Source of the DNA: Romboutsia faecis | Lineage (GTDB): Bacteria > Bacillota > Clostridia > Peptostreptococcales > Peptostreptococcaceae | Reading direction: 5' to 3' | DNA: 64,000 nt | Assembly (NCBI RefSeq): GCF_014323405.1 | Contig: NZ_JACRWE010000006.1 | Coordinates: 62,001 to 126,000 of the forward strand | Part shown: piece after piece, positions 33,419 through 42,480 of the stretch | Layout of the letters: every line of letters begins with the position of its first letter | Position numbering within the stretch: the stretch's first letter is position 1 | Notes under the pieces: model-generated | Database searches by the model: none | Seen by the model: the letters and a program-made list of their open reading frames with translations, nothing else | Told to the model about the DNA's origin: nothing | Position numbers and translations under genes: made by a program

Positions 33419-33661
33419 TTATTTAACGTTTATATCTACCTTGTTAGACATAACAACATTATTTTTGTATTTTACTTTTACAAATACTTGAGAAGTTCCT
33501 TTTTTCTTAGCTATCATCTTTCCATCTTTTATTGAAAGAGTTTTAGGATTTGAAATCTTATAATCAACTTCACAGTCTTTTAAGTCTACACTTTCTCCAG
33601 TGTTCATTAATGCATTAGTGTAGAACTCTATTTCTTGCCCTACTTTTAAATTATTAACCAT
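33419..33661 (-). CDS. Single bacterial Ig-like (Big_2) domain protein or fragment
   Basis: The 80 residues make one Big_2 domain: VGQEIEFYTNALM, DYKISNPKTLSIKDGKMIAKKKGTSQVFVKVKYKN. Such domains occur repeated in surface proteins. The ATG at 33661 has no ribosome binding site, and the frame remains open and sensible upstream (KNVKKEELSYVNLNT) back to about 33718 without ATG, GTG or TTG. It may therefore be the tail of a lost larger protein or use an unusual start. It follows the GNAT gene by about 60 nt. Confidence 0.55.
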   Translation of the reverse strand: MVNNLKVGQEIEFYTNALMNTGESVDLKDCEVDYKISNPKTLSIKDGKMIAKKKGTSQVFVKVKYKNNVVMSNKVDINVK

Positions 33662-33723
33662 TGTATTTAAGTTTACATAACTTAACTCTTCCTTTTTAAC
33701 ATTCTTAATTTCTTTTACTTATC

Positions 33724-34599
33724 TCATATTATTAAGTTTGACCAATAGCCAATTACAAAATTATCTATAAATCCTCTTTTTTTATATATTTTATGTGCCA
33801 ATTTATTCTCCTCTATGACAACTAACGCTATTTCACTTACTTTCTTATTTACTAAAAACTGTATGGCAGTTTCCAATATTCTATTTCCATATCCTTTTCC
33901 TCTATAATTTTTCATCAAACCTATATCAAATTTTCCCTTATTATTTTCAATACTTATTTCCATAAATCCAATTTCTATATCGTTATCATGTACAATGAAT
34001 GAATATATTTCTTTATCTTTATTATTTTCTAAAAGCTCATTTACATCTTCTATTTCAATAAATGTACCATGTGGCATATCACTAAAAGAATCGTTATATA
34101 TTTCAACGTATCTTTCTTTATTAAAATGACTTAACTCTTTTAAGCTAAGTGTCTCATATTTTTTTATAGTTTCTTCTAGTTTCATTTCAATGGCTCTATA
34201 TTCATAATTAAATCCATATCTTTTTAAGTGATTAAAAGTATTTTCATCTAGCCCTAATTTCAAATTACTTACTTTATAGCCTTTTGCTATTAAAATTGAC
34301 TTTTGTATAAGTTCTTCTAAAATCTCATTTATATTTACTATTTCTTTATTTAAAACGATTTTATGGATATATGCACTCTTTAATACCTTCGCAACTTCAA
34401 GAACTAAACATAAATTAGCTACTACCTTATTATCTATAAAGTAAAATAAAGCTCCATTTCCATAATCATATATCTTAGAATCATATAATTTATTTATTTC
34501 ATCAAAAGAATTTATGTAATCTGTTTCTAGCTTCATAAATTCATATACACTTTTCTTTTCATATTCATTTAAATTTTTGTATAATTTTATATGCCCCAT
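33724..34599 (-). CDS. Two-domain GNAT acetyltransferase
   Basis: The 291-residue protein has a degenerate N-terminal half with some GNAT-like features and a standard C-terminal GNAT domain: FDIGLMKNYRGKGYGNRILETAIQFL (acetyl-CoA loop RGKGYG) and NKLAHKIYKKRGFIDNFVIGYW. The substrate is unknown. It is separated by terminators from its neighbours except the Ig-like ORF that follows. Confidence 0.8.
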   Translation of the reverse strand: MGHIKLYKNLNEYEKKSVYEFMKLETDYINSFDEINKLYDSKIYDYGNGALFYFIDNKVVANLCLVLEVAKVLKSAYIHKIVLNKEIVNINEILEELIQKSILIAKGYKVSNLKLGLDENTFNHLKRYGFNYEYRAIEMKLEETIKKYETLSLKELSHFNKERYVEIYNDSFSDMPHGTFIEIEDVNELLENNKDKEIYSFIVHDNDIEIGFMEISIENNKGKFDIGLMKNYRGKGYGNRILETAIQFLVNKKVSEIALVVIEENKLAHKIYKKRGFIDNFVIGYWSNLII

Positions 34600-34725
34600 A
34601 TTTTTCCCCTTTTTTTAAATTAGTTTATTTTTCTATATTTTTTTCAATAAATCCATTTTATCATTCTTAATATGAAACCCAGATTAATAAGAAAATTTAT
34701 ATATAAAAATTTCTTTATTTAAACA

Positions 34726-34762
34726 AAAAATGCCTTAAGACCTAACATCTCAAGACATTTTT
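34726..34762 (-). terminator. Terminator of the PotD-like gene
   Basis: AAAAATGCCTTAAGA (34726-34740) pairs with TCTCAAGACATTTTT (34748-34762), 13 of 15, followed by T on the minus strand. Confidence 0.8.
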
Positions 34763-34775
34763 AATAAGTAAAATA

Positions 34776-35834
34776 TTAATTATTTGATTTTATATTTATC
34801 CATGCATCATCGTATAATCTTTTTACATCTTTAGGTAAATCCACATATATTTCACATCTATCCATAACTTCCTTAGTCATATATGCATTAGGATTATTTC
34901 TAACTTCTTTAGGTTGTTCTAATCTAGCTTCTTTATTTGGAGTTGTATATCCAATTTCATCAGCTATTCTTAGCGCACTTTCTTTATCACTTACAAAGTT
35001 GATAAACTTTTCTGCACCTTCTACATTTGTAGCATTAGATGGTATACATAAACTATCAATCCAGAAGTTTGCTCCTTCTTTAGGAACTACATATTCTAAA
35101 TTAGGATATTCATCTTGAAGATTTAAACCTTCTCCAGACCAAATCATATTTATATCTGATTCTCCTGCTGGAATCATTACAGTTCCATTATCAACTCCAT
35201 ATATTGGATCTACTAATTTTCTTTGGTTTAATAGTAATTCTTCAGCTTCTTTTATTTCTTTTTCATTAGTTGAATTTAAAGAATATCCTAGTTTCTTTAA
35301 AGCTACTCCTAGTGTATCTCTATATGTATCAAACATAAAAATTTGACCCTTATATTTTTCATTCCATAGTATATCCCAACTATCTACCTTTTCTTTTATT
35401 ACATCTTTATTATATATAAGTCCAACTGTTCCAAACATATAAGGAACTGAATACTTATTTCCTAGGTCTATATCTAAGTTTAAGTACTCTTCATCCATTT
35501 GAGATATGTTAGGTATATTATCTTTGTTTAATTCTTGTATAAGGTTATTATTAATCATTCTTGGCATAAAAGCGTCTGATACTAAAACAACATCGTATTT
35601 TACACCGCCACCCTTGACTTTTTGATACATTGCTTCCATATCATCAAATGTTTCAATATTAACTTTTATACCATATTCTTTTTCAAATTCTTTTACAGTT
35701 TCATCATCTATATTTTCTCCGTAGTTAAAAAAGTTGATTTCTTCAGAGTAATTATTTTTACTACACCCTACAAAGAAAATACTTATCATTGCTATACAAA
35801 TTGATAAATTCAATAGTTTAAATAATCTTTTCAT
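34776..35834 (-). CDS. Spermidine/putrescine-type substrate-binding lipoprotein, orphan
   Basis: The 352-residue protein has a lipoprotein signal with lipobox FFVGC (Cys24). The mature protein has the PotD fold: INFFNYGENIDDETVKEFEKEYGIKV, VPYMFGTVGLIYNKDV and NFWIDSLCIPSNATNVEGAEKFINFV. It should deliver a polyamine to an ABC importer, but no potABC genes are present in the window and terminators lie on both sides, so it acts with a transporter encoded elsewhere or as a sensor. Confidence 0.88.
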   Translation of the reverse strand: MKRLFKLLNLSICIAMISIFFVGCSKNNYSEEINFFNYGENIDDETVKEFEKEYGIKVNIETFDDMEAMYQKVKGGGVKYDVVLVSDAFMPRMINNNLIQELNKDNIPNISQMDEEYLNLDIDLGNKYSVPYMFGTVGLIYNKDVIKEKVDSWDILWNEKYKGQIFMFDTYRDTLGVALKKLGYSLNSTNEKEIKEAEELLLNQRKLVDPIYGVDNGTVMIPAGESDINMIWSGEGLNLQDEYPNLEYVVPKEGANFWIDSLCIPSNATNVEGAEKFINFVSDKESALRIADEIGYTTPNKEARLEQPKEVRNNPNAYMTKEVMDRCEIYVDLPKDVKRLYDDAWINIKSNN

Positions 35835-35961
35835 GCTATAATTCCTTCCATTTTAATATAATTTTTCTAATACCCTAAGGTAATTAAGACTAATCAAATT
35901 TTACTTTTATTTTTTAAGATATTCAAATATATTTTTTTAATATACTTTATATAAACATAAA

Positions 35962-35999
35962 AAGGCTATTCATAATAAAACTTTATTACAAATAGCCTT
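35962..35999 (-). terminator. Terminator of the mutS2-like gene
   Basis: AAGGCTATT (35962-35970) and AATAGCCTT (35991-35999) form a perfect stem with internal AATAAA/TTTATT pairing, just past the stop codon. Confidence 0.8.
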
Positions 36000-36013
36000 A
36001 TATAAATTATATA

Positions 36014-37921
36014 TTAATTTCTTTTATTGTTTCTTATTTCTTTTTGAATCTTTTTCAAAGCCTTCTTAGAACCCCTCGAGATATCTTTTTCTAACTTTCT
36101 TTCTTCATAACTTACAAATAAAGTATTTAAATCATATCCATCTGGATATAAATCTTTAGCTTTAAATTCAATGGTAATTCTTCTTGCATTTACATCTATA
36201 AACTCATCCTTGTATAATACTGATACATTATTAAATTTATCAATAGGTTTATAAACTATTCCGAAGTCATCATAATCTAGTAATTTTACCTTATCACCTA
36301 TATCAAAGTTTGGTAATTCTTTAACCACTTCTACTTTTTCCATAGGTTTAATAGCTATTTTAGATTCATTTACTAAGTCAAAGTTATAATTTTTTTCGTT
36401 AATATAACTTTTAGCTCTACTTAATACCTTATCTTTTATTCCCATTTTCTTAGATATAAATAATGCATTACTATCTTCTGATTTTCCTATTGTAAGCTTA
36501 TACATAGGCTCTAAAGTTTCTTTATCAAACATCATACCTGCATTTTCAAAATGAGGGTGATTAGTTGCAAACTTCTTTATTTCTCCATAATGAGTTGATG
36601 CTACTACTATACATCCCATTTGATAAAATTCTTCAAGTATTGCAATAGCAAGACTAGCTCCTTCATTTGGTTCAGTTCCAGAACCTATTTCATCAAATAA
36701 AACTAAAGTCTTATTATTAGAGTTTTTCATAATGTTAGCTATATTTTTTATATGAGACGAAAATGTACTTAAAGCATTTTCTATACTTTGGTTATCACCA
36801 ATATCTACAAACACTTTTTCAAATACACTTATACTACTTTCTTCATCTGCACATATATCAAAACCACATTGTGTCATAAGTGTTAATATACCAACAGTTT
36901 TTAAAGTAACTGTTTTTCCACCTGCATTTGGCCCAGTAATTATTAAACTTCTATAATCTTTGCCTATTTCAAAGTTAAGTGGGACTACATTTCCCTTTAA
37001 AAGTGGATGCTTTCCATTAACTATTTTTATAAATCCATGATCATTTAAGTTTGGTGTAATAGAATTAGTTGCTTGGCTGTATTTTGCTTTTGCAAATACC
37101 ATATCATATTCAGATATTATTTCCATATTTAGCTTTATATTTTGTATTTGATTATATATTAGCTCTGTTAAATATGATAATATCTTATATTCTTCTATAG
37201 ATTCTTCTGATTTTAGCGAAATTAGTTCTAAACTATATTTAGAAACACTGCTTGGCTCTATAAATACAGTAGTTCCTTTAGAAGATGTATCTAAAACTGC
37301 ACCATCTACTTCATTTTTATAAGAAGCCTTAATAGGTATAACGTATCTCTCATCTCTCTTACTTATTATAGCTTCTTGAATATATTTTTTGTTGGTGCTT
37401 GAAGTTAAAAATTTATTTAACCTATCTTTAATTCTTCCTTCTGTTATTTCTATACTTCTTCTAATTTTCTTAAGCTCTTTACTAGCTTGTGAATCTACTT
37501 TATTACCTTTTATACAGTACTTAATTTCTTCTTCTATATTTACACATTCTGTTATATTAAGTGCATATGAACTTAGTGTTGGTGAATAAAACTCTTTATC
37601 TATCATAAAAGATTTTATTTTTCTACAACCTCTTAAAAAATCTTCAACATTTATAAGCTCGCTTGGTGATAGAATCATACCTTTTTCAATCTTATCAATA
37701 GTTGGATTTATATTAAATAATCCTTCTAATGGTATATGGTTACTATTTTCTAAAACTTTCTTTGCTTCTTTATTTTCGTCTAATCTTCTTTTTACTATTT
37801 TATAATTACCACTTGGGTTTATCTTATCTATAAGTTCTTTTCCTAGCGAACTTACACAGTGATTTTTTATTAATTCCTTTACCTCTTTTAATTGTAACTT
37901 TTCAAATGTTTCTATATTCAT
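36014..37921 (-). CDS. MutS2-family ATPase lacking the Smr nuclease domain
   Basis: The 635-residue protein has the MutS2 core: lever region up to about 290 and a MutS ABC ATPase with Walker A GPNAGGKTVTLKT near 330, LVLFDEIGSGTEPNEGASLAIAILE (Walker B) and STHYGEIK. Ordinary MutS2 is about 780 residues with a C-terminal Smr domain; here the protein ends after a KOW-like region (DKVKLLDYDDFGIVYKPIDKFNNVSVLY) and a basic tail (RGSKKALKKIQKEIRNNKR). It is thus a shorter paralogue. MutS2 proteins act on branched DNA or collided ribosomes; which applies without Smr is unknown. Confidence 0.88.
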   Translation of the reverse strand: MNIETFEKLQLKEVKELIKNHCVSSLGKELIDKINPSGNYKIVKRRLDENKEAKKVLENSNHIPLEGLFNINPTIDKIEKGMILSPSELINVEDFLRGCRKIKSFMIDKEFYSPTLSSYALNITECVNIEEEIKYCIKGNKVDSQASKELKKIRRSIEITEGRIKDRLNKFLTSSTNKKYIQEAIISKRDERYVIPIKASYKNEVDGAVLDTSSKGTTVFIEPSSVSKYSLELISLKSEESIEEYKILSYLTELIYNQIQNIKLNMEIISEYDMVFAKAKYSQATNSITPNLNDHGFIKIVNGKHPLLKGNVVPLNFEIGKDYRSLIITGPNAGGKTVTLKTVGILTLMTQCGFDICADEESSISVFEKVFVDIGDNQSIENALSTFSSHIKNIANIMKNSNNKTLVLFDEIGSGTEPNEGASLAIAILEEFYQMGCIVVASTHYGEIKKFATNHPHFENAGMMFDKETLEPMYKLTIGKSEDSNALFISKKMGIKDKVLSRAKSYINEKNYNFDLVNESKIAIKPMEKVEVVKELPNFDIGDKVKLLDYDDFGIVYKPIDKFNNVSVLYKDEFIDVNARRITIEFKAKDLYPDGYDLNTLFVSYEERKLEKDISRGSKKALKKIQKEIRNNKRN

Positions 37922-37965
37922 TATTGTTCTCCTTTATATATCGTCTAATCATCTTTAATTTAGGT

Positions 37966-38024
37966 GACTTCTCGATAAATAAGGATTTACTATTTTGTAG
38001 TGACTCCTTATTTATTAAGAAGTC
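37966..38024. repeat. 59-nt inverted repeat in the mutS2-like gene's upstream region
   Basis: Arms 37966-37985 (GACTTCTCGATAAATAAGGA) and 38005-38024 pair at 18 of 20 positions; inner TTTAC/GTAG may extend it. It lies 45 nt before the mutS2-like start codon, so it could act as a leader hairpin, or be a small inverted-repeat element. Confidence 0.6.
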
Positions 38025-38127
38025 TTTCTACGGACTCAATATATTTAAATTTTTTCAAAAAATTCACTCCTTATTATTTAATATAGCTAATTATATCATG
38101 TGATGGCATCCCTTTCAATTATATTAT

Positions 38128-38167
38128 AAAAGGACATGCCTTATATTTTCTTTAGACATGCCCTTTT
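38128..38167 (-). terminator. Terminator of the corrinoid methyl-transfer operon
   Basis: AAAAGGACATG (38128-38138) pairs with CATGCCCTTTT (38157-38167), one mismatch, 5 nt past the stop codon. Confidence 0.75.
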
Positions 38168-38171
38168 ACAC

Positions 38172-39980
38172 TTATTCCAAAGTAATGCAGTCAACAAAGT
38201 ACTCTTGAAAATCAGGTCTTTTTGATAATTCTATATATGTTGACTTATTAATTATTTGTTTTGTATCATCTCTAATATTCTTAGAAAGTAAGTACATCTT
38301 AGCTCCATGCCCTGCACAATTTCCAATAGAAGTAATTTTATCTTTTAACTCTTTAGGTATCATTCCTATCTCAATACAACTATCCACATTCATGAAATTA
38401 CCAAATCCACCACCAATATATACATTTTCTATATCATTTACATTTAAGTTACGTTCTTTTAATAATATTTGAATCCCTGCACATATAGCAGCTTTTGCAA
38501 GTTGAACTTCTCTAATATCTTTTTGAGTAATAGAAATTATATTATTATTATTTTCTAATATAAATTGCTTCATATTATCTATTTCTACTATTCTATCATT
38601 AGATATATTTTCATCCAACTCATCAATATCATATATTCTTCCAGTTTCATCTATAATGTTATACTTTAGTAATTGCCCAACTCCATCTAGTACTCCAGAA
38701 CCACATATTCCTATTGGATTGATATTTTCAATAGTCTCATATACTTTATCTTTTGACAAATCTACTTTACAAATAGCACCTTTTACTCCACCAATACCAT
38801 ATTTTATATTTGCACCTTCAAAGGCTGGACCTGCTGCAGTTGAACATGTAATTACCTCATCCTTATTTCCTAAAGCCATTTCTCCATTAGTTCCTAAATC
38901 TAATAATAGTGAATATTTTTCATTTTTCGTAAGATTAGATGATATTATTCCAGCAGTTATATCACTTCCAACATAACTTGCAATACCTGGCATAATACTT
39001 ATAACTCCATTTATATCTATTCCAAGATCCTTACCTTCATATTCAAGCTCTTTTGTACTTATTGGTATAAATGGAGCCAATGAAATACTTTTACATGGTA
39101 ATTTAAGAAGTAGATGTATCATAGTCGTATTCCCTGCAATTACTGCATTATAAATATTGTTAGAGCTAATATTATTATTACTACATAATATTCCTATCAT
39201 GTCATTAAGTTGATTTATTATACTATCTCTTAGAATTTTTGAACCATCTTCATTTTCCATTGTAAAAAATATTCTAGAAATAACGTCTGCTCCATAATTT
39301 CTTTGTTTATTAACCTGAGATACAACATCTATTTCTTCACCTGTATTTAAATTTAAAATATACATTGCTATGGTTGTCGTACCTATATCTATAGCTAATC
39401 CGTAGTTATTTTTTATTTTATTTTTTCCTTCTAAATGTAAAAGCTTGTTTTTATATGTAGTTGCACTAATATAATAGTTTTCTTCTTTTAGTATGTCTTC
39501 TATTTTACACAAATAATTTATGTCTATTTTTAAATCATCAATTCTTAAAGCATCACTTAATCTATTATGCTCACTTCTTTGATCCTCTAATCTTGGCTTA
39601 TCTAGTTTGATTATTTGTTTCTTAACAGTAGGATCTACATCTAGCATTCCATTAACACCACTTATTAGTACCTTCATGTTTTCATTATTATAAGGAACTA
39701 TTATCTCTAAATCTTCATTAATCTTTAATGTACATGCTAACCTAAATCCATTATCTATTTGTTCTTTACTAAAATGTTTTATATCTTGTTTAGAATATGG
39801 TATGGGTTTATTTATAACTTTTACCATACATTTTCCGCAATTGCCTTTTCCACTACAGCTATTTTCTATTGGAATTTGATTATTTCTAAGTATTTCTAAC
39901 AAATTTTCCCCGCTATTAACTTCTAGTATCAATCTTTTATTATATTTATAGTTAATACATAATTTATATTTATTACTCAT
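38172..39980 (-). CDS. Reductive activator of corrinoid proteins (2Fe-2S/ASKHA, DUF4445)
   Basis: The 602-residue protein reduces inactive Co(II) corrinoid to Co(I) using ATP. An N-terminal plant-type ferredoxin domain has Cys42, 48, 51 and 83 (CSGKGNCGKC, LACTL). A linker and the C-terminal ASKHA ATPase follow: LAIDIGTTTIAMYIL, VIAGNTTMIHLLL, LLLDLGTNGEMAL, GGVKGAICKVDL, YIGGGFGNFMN and IGNCAGHGAKMYLLS. It fits the RACo/activating-enzyme family rather than 4Fe-4S RamA. It is the last gene of an operon with a DUF2284 protein, a corrinoid protein and a methyltransferase. Confidence 0.92.
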   Translation of the reverse strand: MSNKYKLCINYKYNKRLILEVNSGENLLEILRNNQIPIENSCSGKGNCGKCMVKVINKPIPYSKQDIKHFSKEQIDNGFRLACTLKINEDLEIIVPYNNENMKVLISGVNGMLDVDPTVKKQIIKLDKPRLEDQRSEHNRLSDALRIDDLKIDINYLCKIEDILKEENYYISATTYKNKLLHLEGKNKIKNNYGLAIDIGTTTIAMYILNLNTGEEIDVVSQVNKQRNYGADVISRIFFTMENEDGSKILRDSIINQLNDMIGILCSNNNISSNNIYNAVIAGNTTMIHLLLKLPCKSISLAPFIPISTKELEYEGKDLGIDINGVISIMPGIASYVGSDITAGIISSNLTKNEKYSLLLDLGTNGEMALGNKDEVITCSTAAGPAFEGANIKYGIGGVKGAICKVDLSKDKVYETIENINPIGICGSGVLDGVGQLLKYNIIDETGRIYDIDELDENISNDRIVEIDNMKQFILENNNNIISITQKDIREVQLAKAAICAGIQILLKERNLNVNDIENVYIGGGFGNFMNVDSCIEIGMIPKELKDKITSIGNCAGHGAKMYLLSKNIRDDTKQIINKSTYIELSKRPDFQEYFVDCITLE

Positions 39981-40014
39981 AGATACTCCTTTCTAAATAA
40001 GTACCTTTATATAC

Positions 40015-40554
40015 TTATTCTATAAGAAAGCAACCTGTATATGCTAACGTATTTGGTCCATAGTAATACTTAACATTATTATCGCTACAGACTTGGCTTA
40101 CTAACATTCCATATGCTTCCATTGATGAAACAGCTCTCTCTGGATATCTACAAGGTGCATCTGGATAAGAACACTTACTACATTTTTGACAACAACCTGC
40201 ACCAAGAGAAAGTACACTATCATATTCTTTCTTTAATTCGTCAGAGAACTTCATAAAAATTTTGCTATGTCTTTCTTCTATTTCTTGCATAGATTCAAAA
40301 TCCATAGAATCTTCTAATTCACCTACTGTTTGAACAATTATTCCTACTTTATAGTTTTTTATTTTATCCCTACATTCTTCTAAGCTTCCACATCCAGGTG
40401 GACATGCCCAATTTTTATTATACATATTGCATTTATTAGCTGCGCACATATCTCTTACTTCTGGCATTAGATTTATTGTATAACAATCTAGCTTAGACGC
40501 AACTGTGAATCCCATATCAAGAGCTTTTTTTATAATTACCTCAAGATCAATCAT
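40015..40554 (-). CDS. DUF2284 Cys-rich metal-binding protein
   Basis: The 179-residue protein is a DUF2284 member with two Cys groups: CAANKCNMYNKNWACPPGCG, then GAGCCQKCSKCSYPDAPCRYP and CSDN, GCFLIE. These probably hold iron-sulfur clusters. Family members often lie in corrinoid methyltransferase clusters, as here (35 nt before the reductive activator), and may donate electrons to it; this is inference. Confidence 0.85.
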   Translation of the reverse strand: MIDLEVIIKKALDMGFTVASKLDCYTINLMPEVRDMCAANKCNMYNKNWACPPGCGSLEECRDKIKNYKVGIIVQTVGELEDSMDFESMQEIEERHSKIFMKFSDELKKEYDSVLSLGAGCCQKCSKCSYPDAPCRYPERAVSSMEAYGMLVSQVCSDNNVKYYYGPNTLAYTGCFLIE

Positions 40555-40632
40555 AATATATCCTCCAGGTTTAAATTCGCTTTCATTATATCTTTAATGA
40601 TATTAATATTTATTCTATTTTTCAAAAATAAG

Positions 40633-40672
40633 TATAAGGAGTACCATAAAATAAAATTAAGTACTCCTTATA
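40633..40672 (-). terminator. Hairpin after the corrinoid protein gene
   Basis: TATAAGGAGTAC (40633-40644) and GTACTCCTTATA (40661-40672) pair perfectly over 12 bp. It lies between corrinoid protein and DUF2284 genes, so it may make expression of the downstream two genes lower. Confidence 0.75.
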
Positions 40673-40705
40673 TCAATGGGTTTTATATTAAATTATAGGA
40701 TTGCC

Positions 40706-41359
40706 TTAATTATTAGTAGCTGCTTTATTAACAAAAGCTTTTGCAACTTGAGCTGCAGATGCTGCATCTTCAGTGTATGCATCTGCTCCAATTTCATCTG
40801 CAAATTCTTGATTTATAGGTGCTCCACCTACCATTACTTTTATTTTATCTCTAAACCCAGCATCTGTAAGAGCTTTTACTGTATCTTTCATTGCTGGCAT
40901 AGTTGTTGTAAGTAAAGCTGAAACGCAAACTATATCTACATCAGAATTATTTTTAACTGCATTAACAAAGTTTTCAGCAGGAACGTCAACACCTAGATCT
41001 ATCACTTCAAAACCTGCACTCTCCATCATCATTGCAACTAAATTTTTACCTATATCATGTAAATCTCCAGCTACAGTTCCTATTACTAATTTACCAGCTG
41101 AAACTGTATTATCTCCAGCAAGATGTGGTTTTAAAACCTCTACTCCTTTTTTCATAGCCCTTGCTGCTACAAGCATTTCTGGAACGAATATTTCATTATT
41201 TTTAAATTTTTCTCCTACAATACTCATGGCATCTATCATACCTAAATTAAGAATTTCAGTTGGGTCATACCCTTCTTTTAAAGCTTCTTGAACTAATCCT
41301 CCAACTATCTTTGATTTTCCTGATTGTACAGCATTTGAAACCTCTTGAATTTTAGACAT
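40706..41359 (-). CDS. Corrinoid (methyl-carrier) protein
   Basis: I start at ATG 41359, preceded by GGAGGGGGAAG, 18 nt inside a longer frame; 217 residues. An N-terminal helical cap (residues 1-85, ALKEGYDPTEILNLGMIDAM) precedes the B12-binding Rossmann domain with DLHDIGKN (Asp-x-His-x-x-Gly, His as lower cobalt ligand), SALLTTTMPAM and VMVGGAPI. It shuttles the methyl group between a substrate-specific methyltransferase and the pterin methyltransferase gene upstream. It belongs to the MtaC/MtbC/OdmA-type family. Confidence 0.93.
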   Translation of the reverse strand: MSKIQEVSNAVQSGKSKIVGGLVQEALKEGYDPTEILNLGMIDAMSIVGEKFKNNEIFVPEMLVAARAMKKGVEVLKPHLAGDNTVSAGKLVIGTVAGDLHDIGKNLVAMMMESAGFEVIDLGVDVPAENFVNAVKNNSDVDIVCVSALLTTTMPAMKDTVKALTDAGFRDKIKVMVGGAPINQEFADEIGADAYTEDAASAAQVAKAFVNKAATNN

Positions 41360-41437
41360 ACTTACTTCCCCCTCCACTTATTTTAATAACCCTAAATTTA
41401 TTAAAAAATACTATTTATAGTAAAATTATGAACTTTT

Positions 41438-42253
41438 TTAAGCATTTGTTTGTGGTAATTTGCCAATAAGCCCTTCTCTATATGCACCTATATATTCTAA
41501 ACAATATTCATCTTCTTCTAATAAAGCTTCTGTTGCATATATCATTCCCAACATATCTCTATTTGTTGGGTCAACTATTGCACTATCCATTCCTGCATTC
41601 ATTGCTAATACCATAAAAGCTTGATTTATATTTTTTCTAGCTGGTAATCCAAATGATATATTGCTAAGTCCACTAGTAATATGAATTGTTGGGTACTGAG
41701 CTTTTATTTGCTTACAACACTCTGCAAAAACTGTTAAGGCTTCTCCATCTGTAGCAAGAGTTACTACAAGTGGATCTATATATAGTCTTGATGGGTCTAT
41801 ATTATACTCTTTTGCTTTTTTCATAATTCCTTCAAATACTTCCATTCTTCTTTCTACTGAATCTGGTATTCCTTTATCGTCACAAAGTAAAGCTACACAT
41901 TCCCATTCTGTATTAGCTATAGCTGGAAATATTATATCTATTTTATCTCCTTCTAAAGAAACTGAGTTTACTAGTCCTGGTTTTTTACAAAAAGGTAAAG
42001 CTGCTACACAAGAATGAGGACTTGGGCTATCTACGCAAATTGGTGTATCTGTAACTTCTTGAACTAAATTAATCATCCACTTTAATGTTTCAACTTCAAC
42101 TTCTTCTTTTACAGATGCACATACATCAATATATGTTGAATTAGCTTCGGCTTGTATTTTAGCTCTATTACGGATAAAATCTGCATCTCTTTCTGCAATC
42201 GCTTTCCCAACTGCCGGTATTGATCCGTTTATCTTTTCTCCTATTATAATCAT
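41438..42253 (-). CDS. Methyltetrahydrofolate:corrinoid methyltransferase (methyltransferase II)
   Basis: The 271-residue TIM-barrel has the pterin-binding pattern: IIIGEKINGSIPAVG, ANSTYIDVCAS, VDSPSPHSCVAAL, SRLYIDPLVVTLATDG and ITSGLSNISFGLPARKNIN. It moves a methyl group between the corrinoid protein and tetrahydrofolate, feeding the Wood-Ljungdahl methyl branch or taking methyl from it. It is first in the minus-strand operon that ends with the reductive activator, and diverges from a PucR-type regulator. Confidence 0.92.
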   Translation of the reverse strand: MIIIGEKINGSIPAVGKAIAERDADFIRNRAKIQAEANSTYIDVCASVKEEVEVETLKWMINLVQEVTDTPICVDSPSPHSCVAALPFCKKPGLVNSVSLEGDKIDIIFPAIANTEWECVALLCDDKGIPDSVERRMEVFEGIMKKAKEYNIDPSRLYIDPLVVTLATDGEALTVFAECCKQIKAQYPTIHITSGLSNISFGLPARKNINQAFMVLAMNAGMDSAIVDPTNRDMLGMIYATEALLEEDEYCLEYIGAYREGLIGKLPQTNA

Positions 42254-42442
42254 TTTTAATCCCCCATTTTACAAACTATTATTAATATAGAAACTTTTAT
42301 ATTTATATTAAGACAAGTTAAGAATTGATTTTGATGATATGTATTGTGAATTTTTATTATATGTTTTTCTTTAATAATATTGTATCAGCTTTACTTACTT
42401 AAATAAATACTACAACCTTATTGATAATCTTAATAGGTTTTC

Positions 42443-42455
42443 CTACAATATGTAG
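42443..42455. promoter_or_regulatory. Palindrome before the first PucR gene, candidate operator
   Basis: CTACAATATGTAG is a perfect dyad (CTACA/TGTAG around ATA) 25 bp before the start codon. It resembles CTACGGTATG in the two conserved modules at 46412 and 47613, following CTAC-N2-TATG. Confidence 0.5.
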
Positions 42456-42480
42456 TAAGGAGTATTAACGGAGGTTAACT

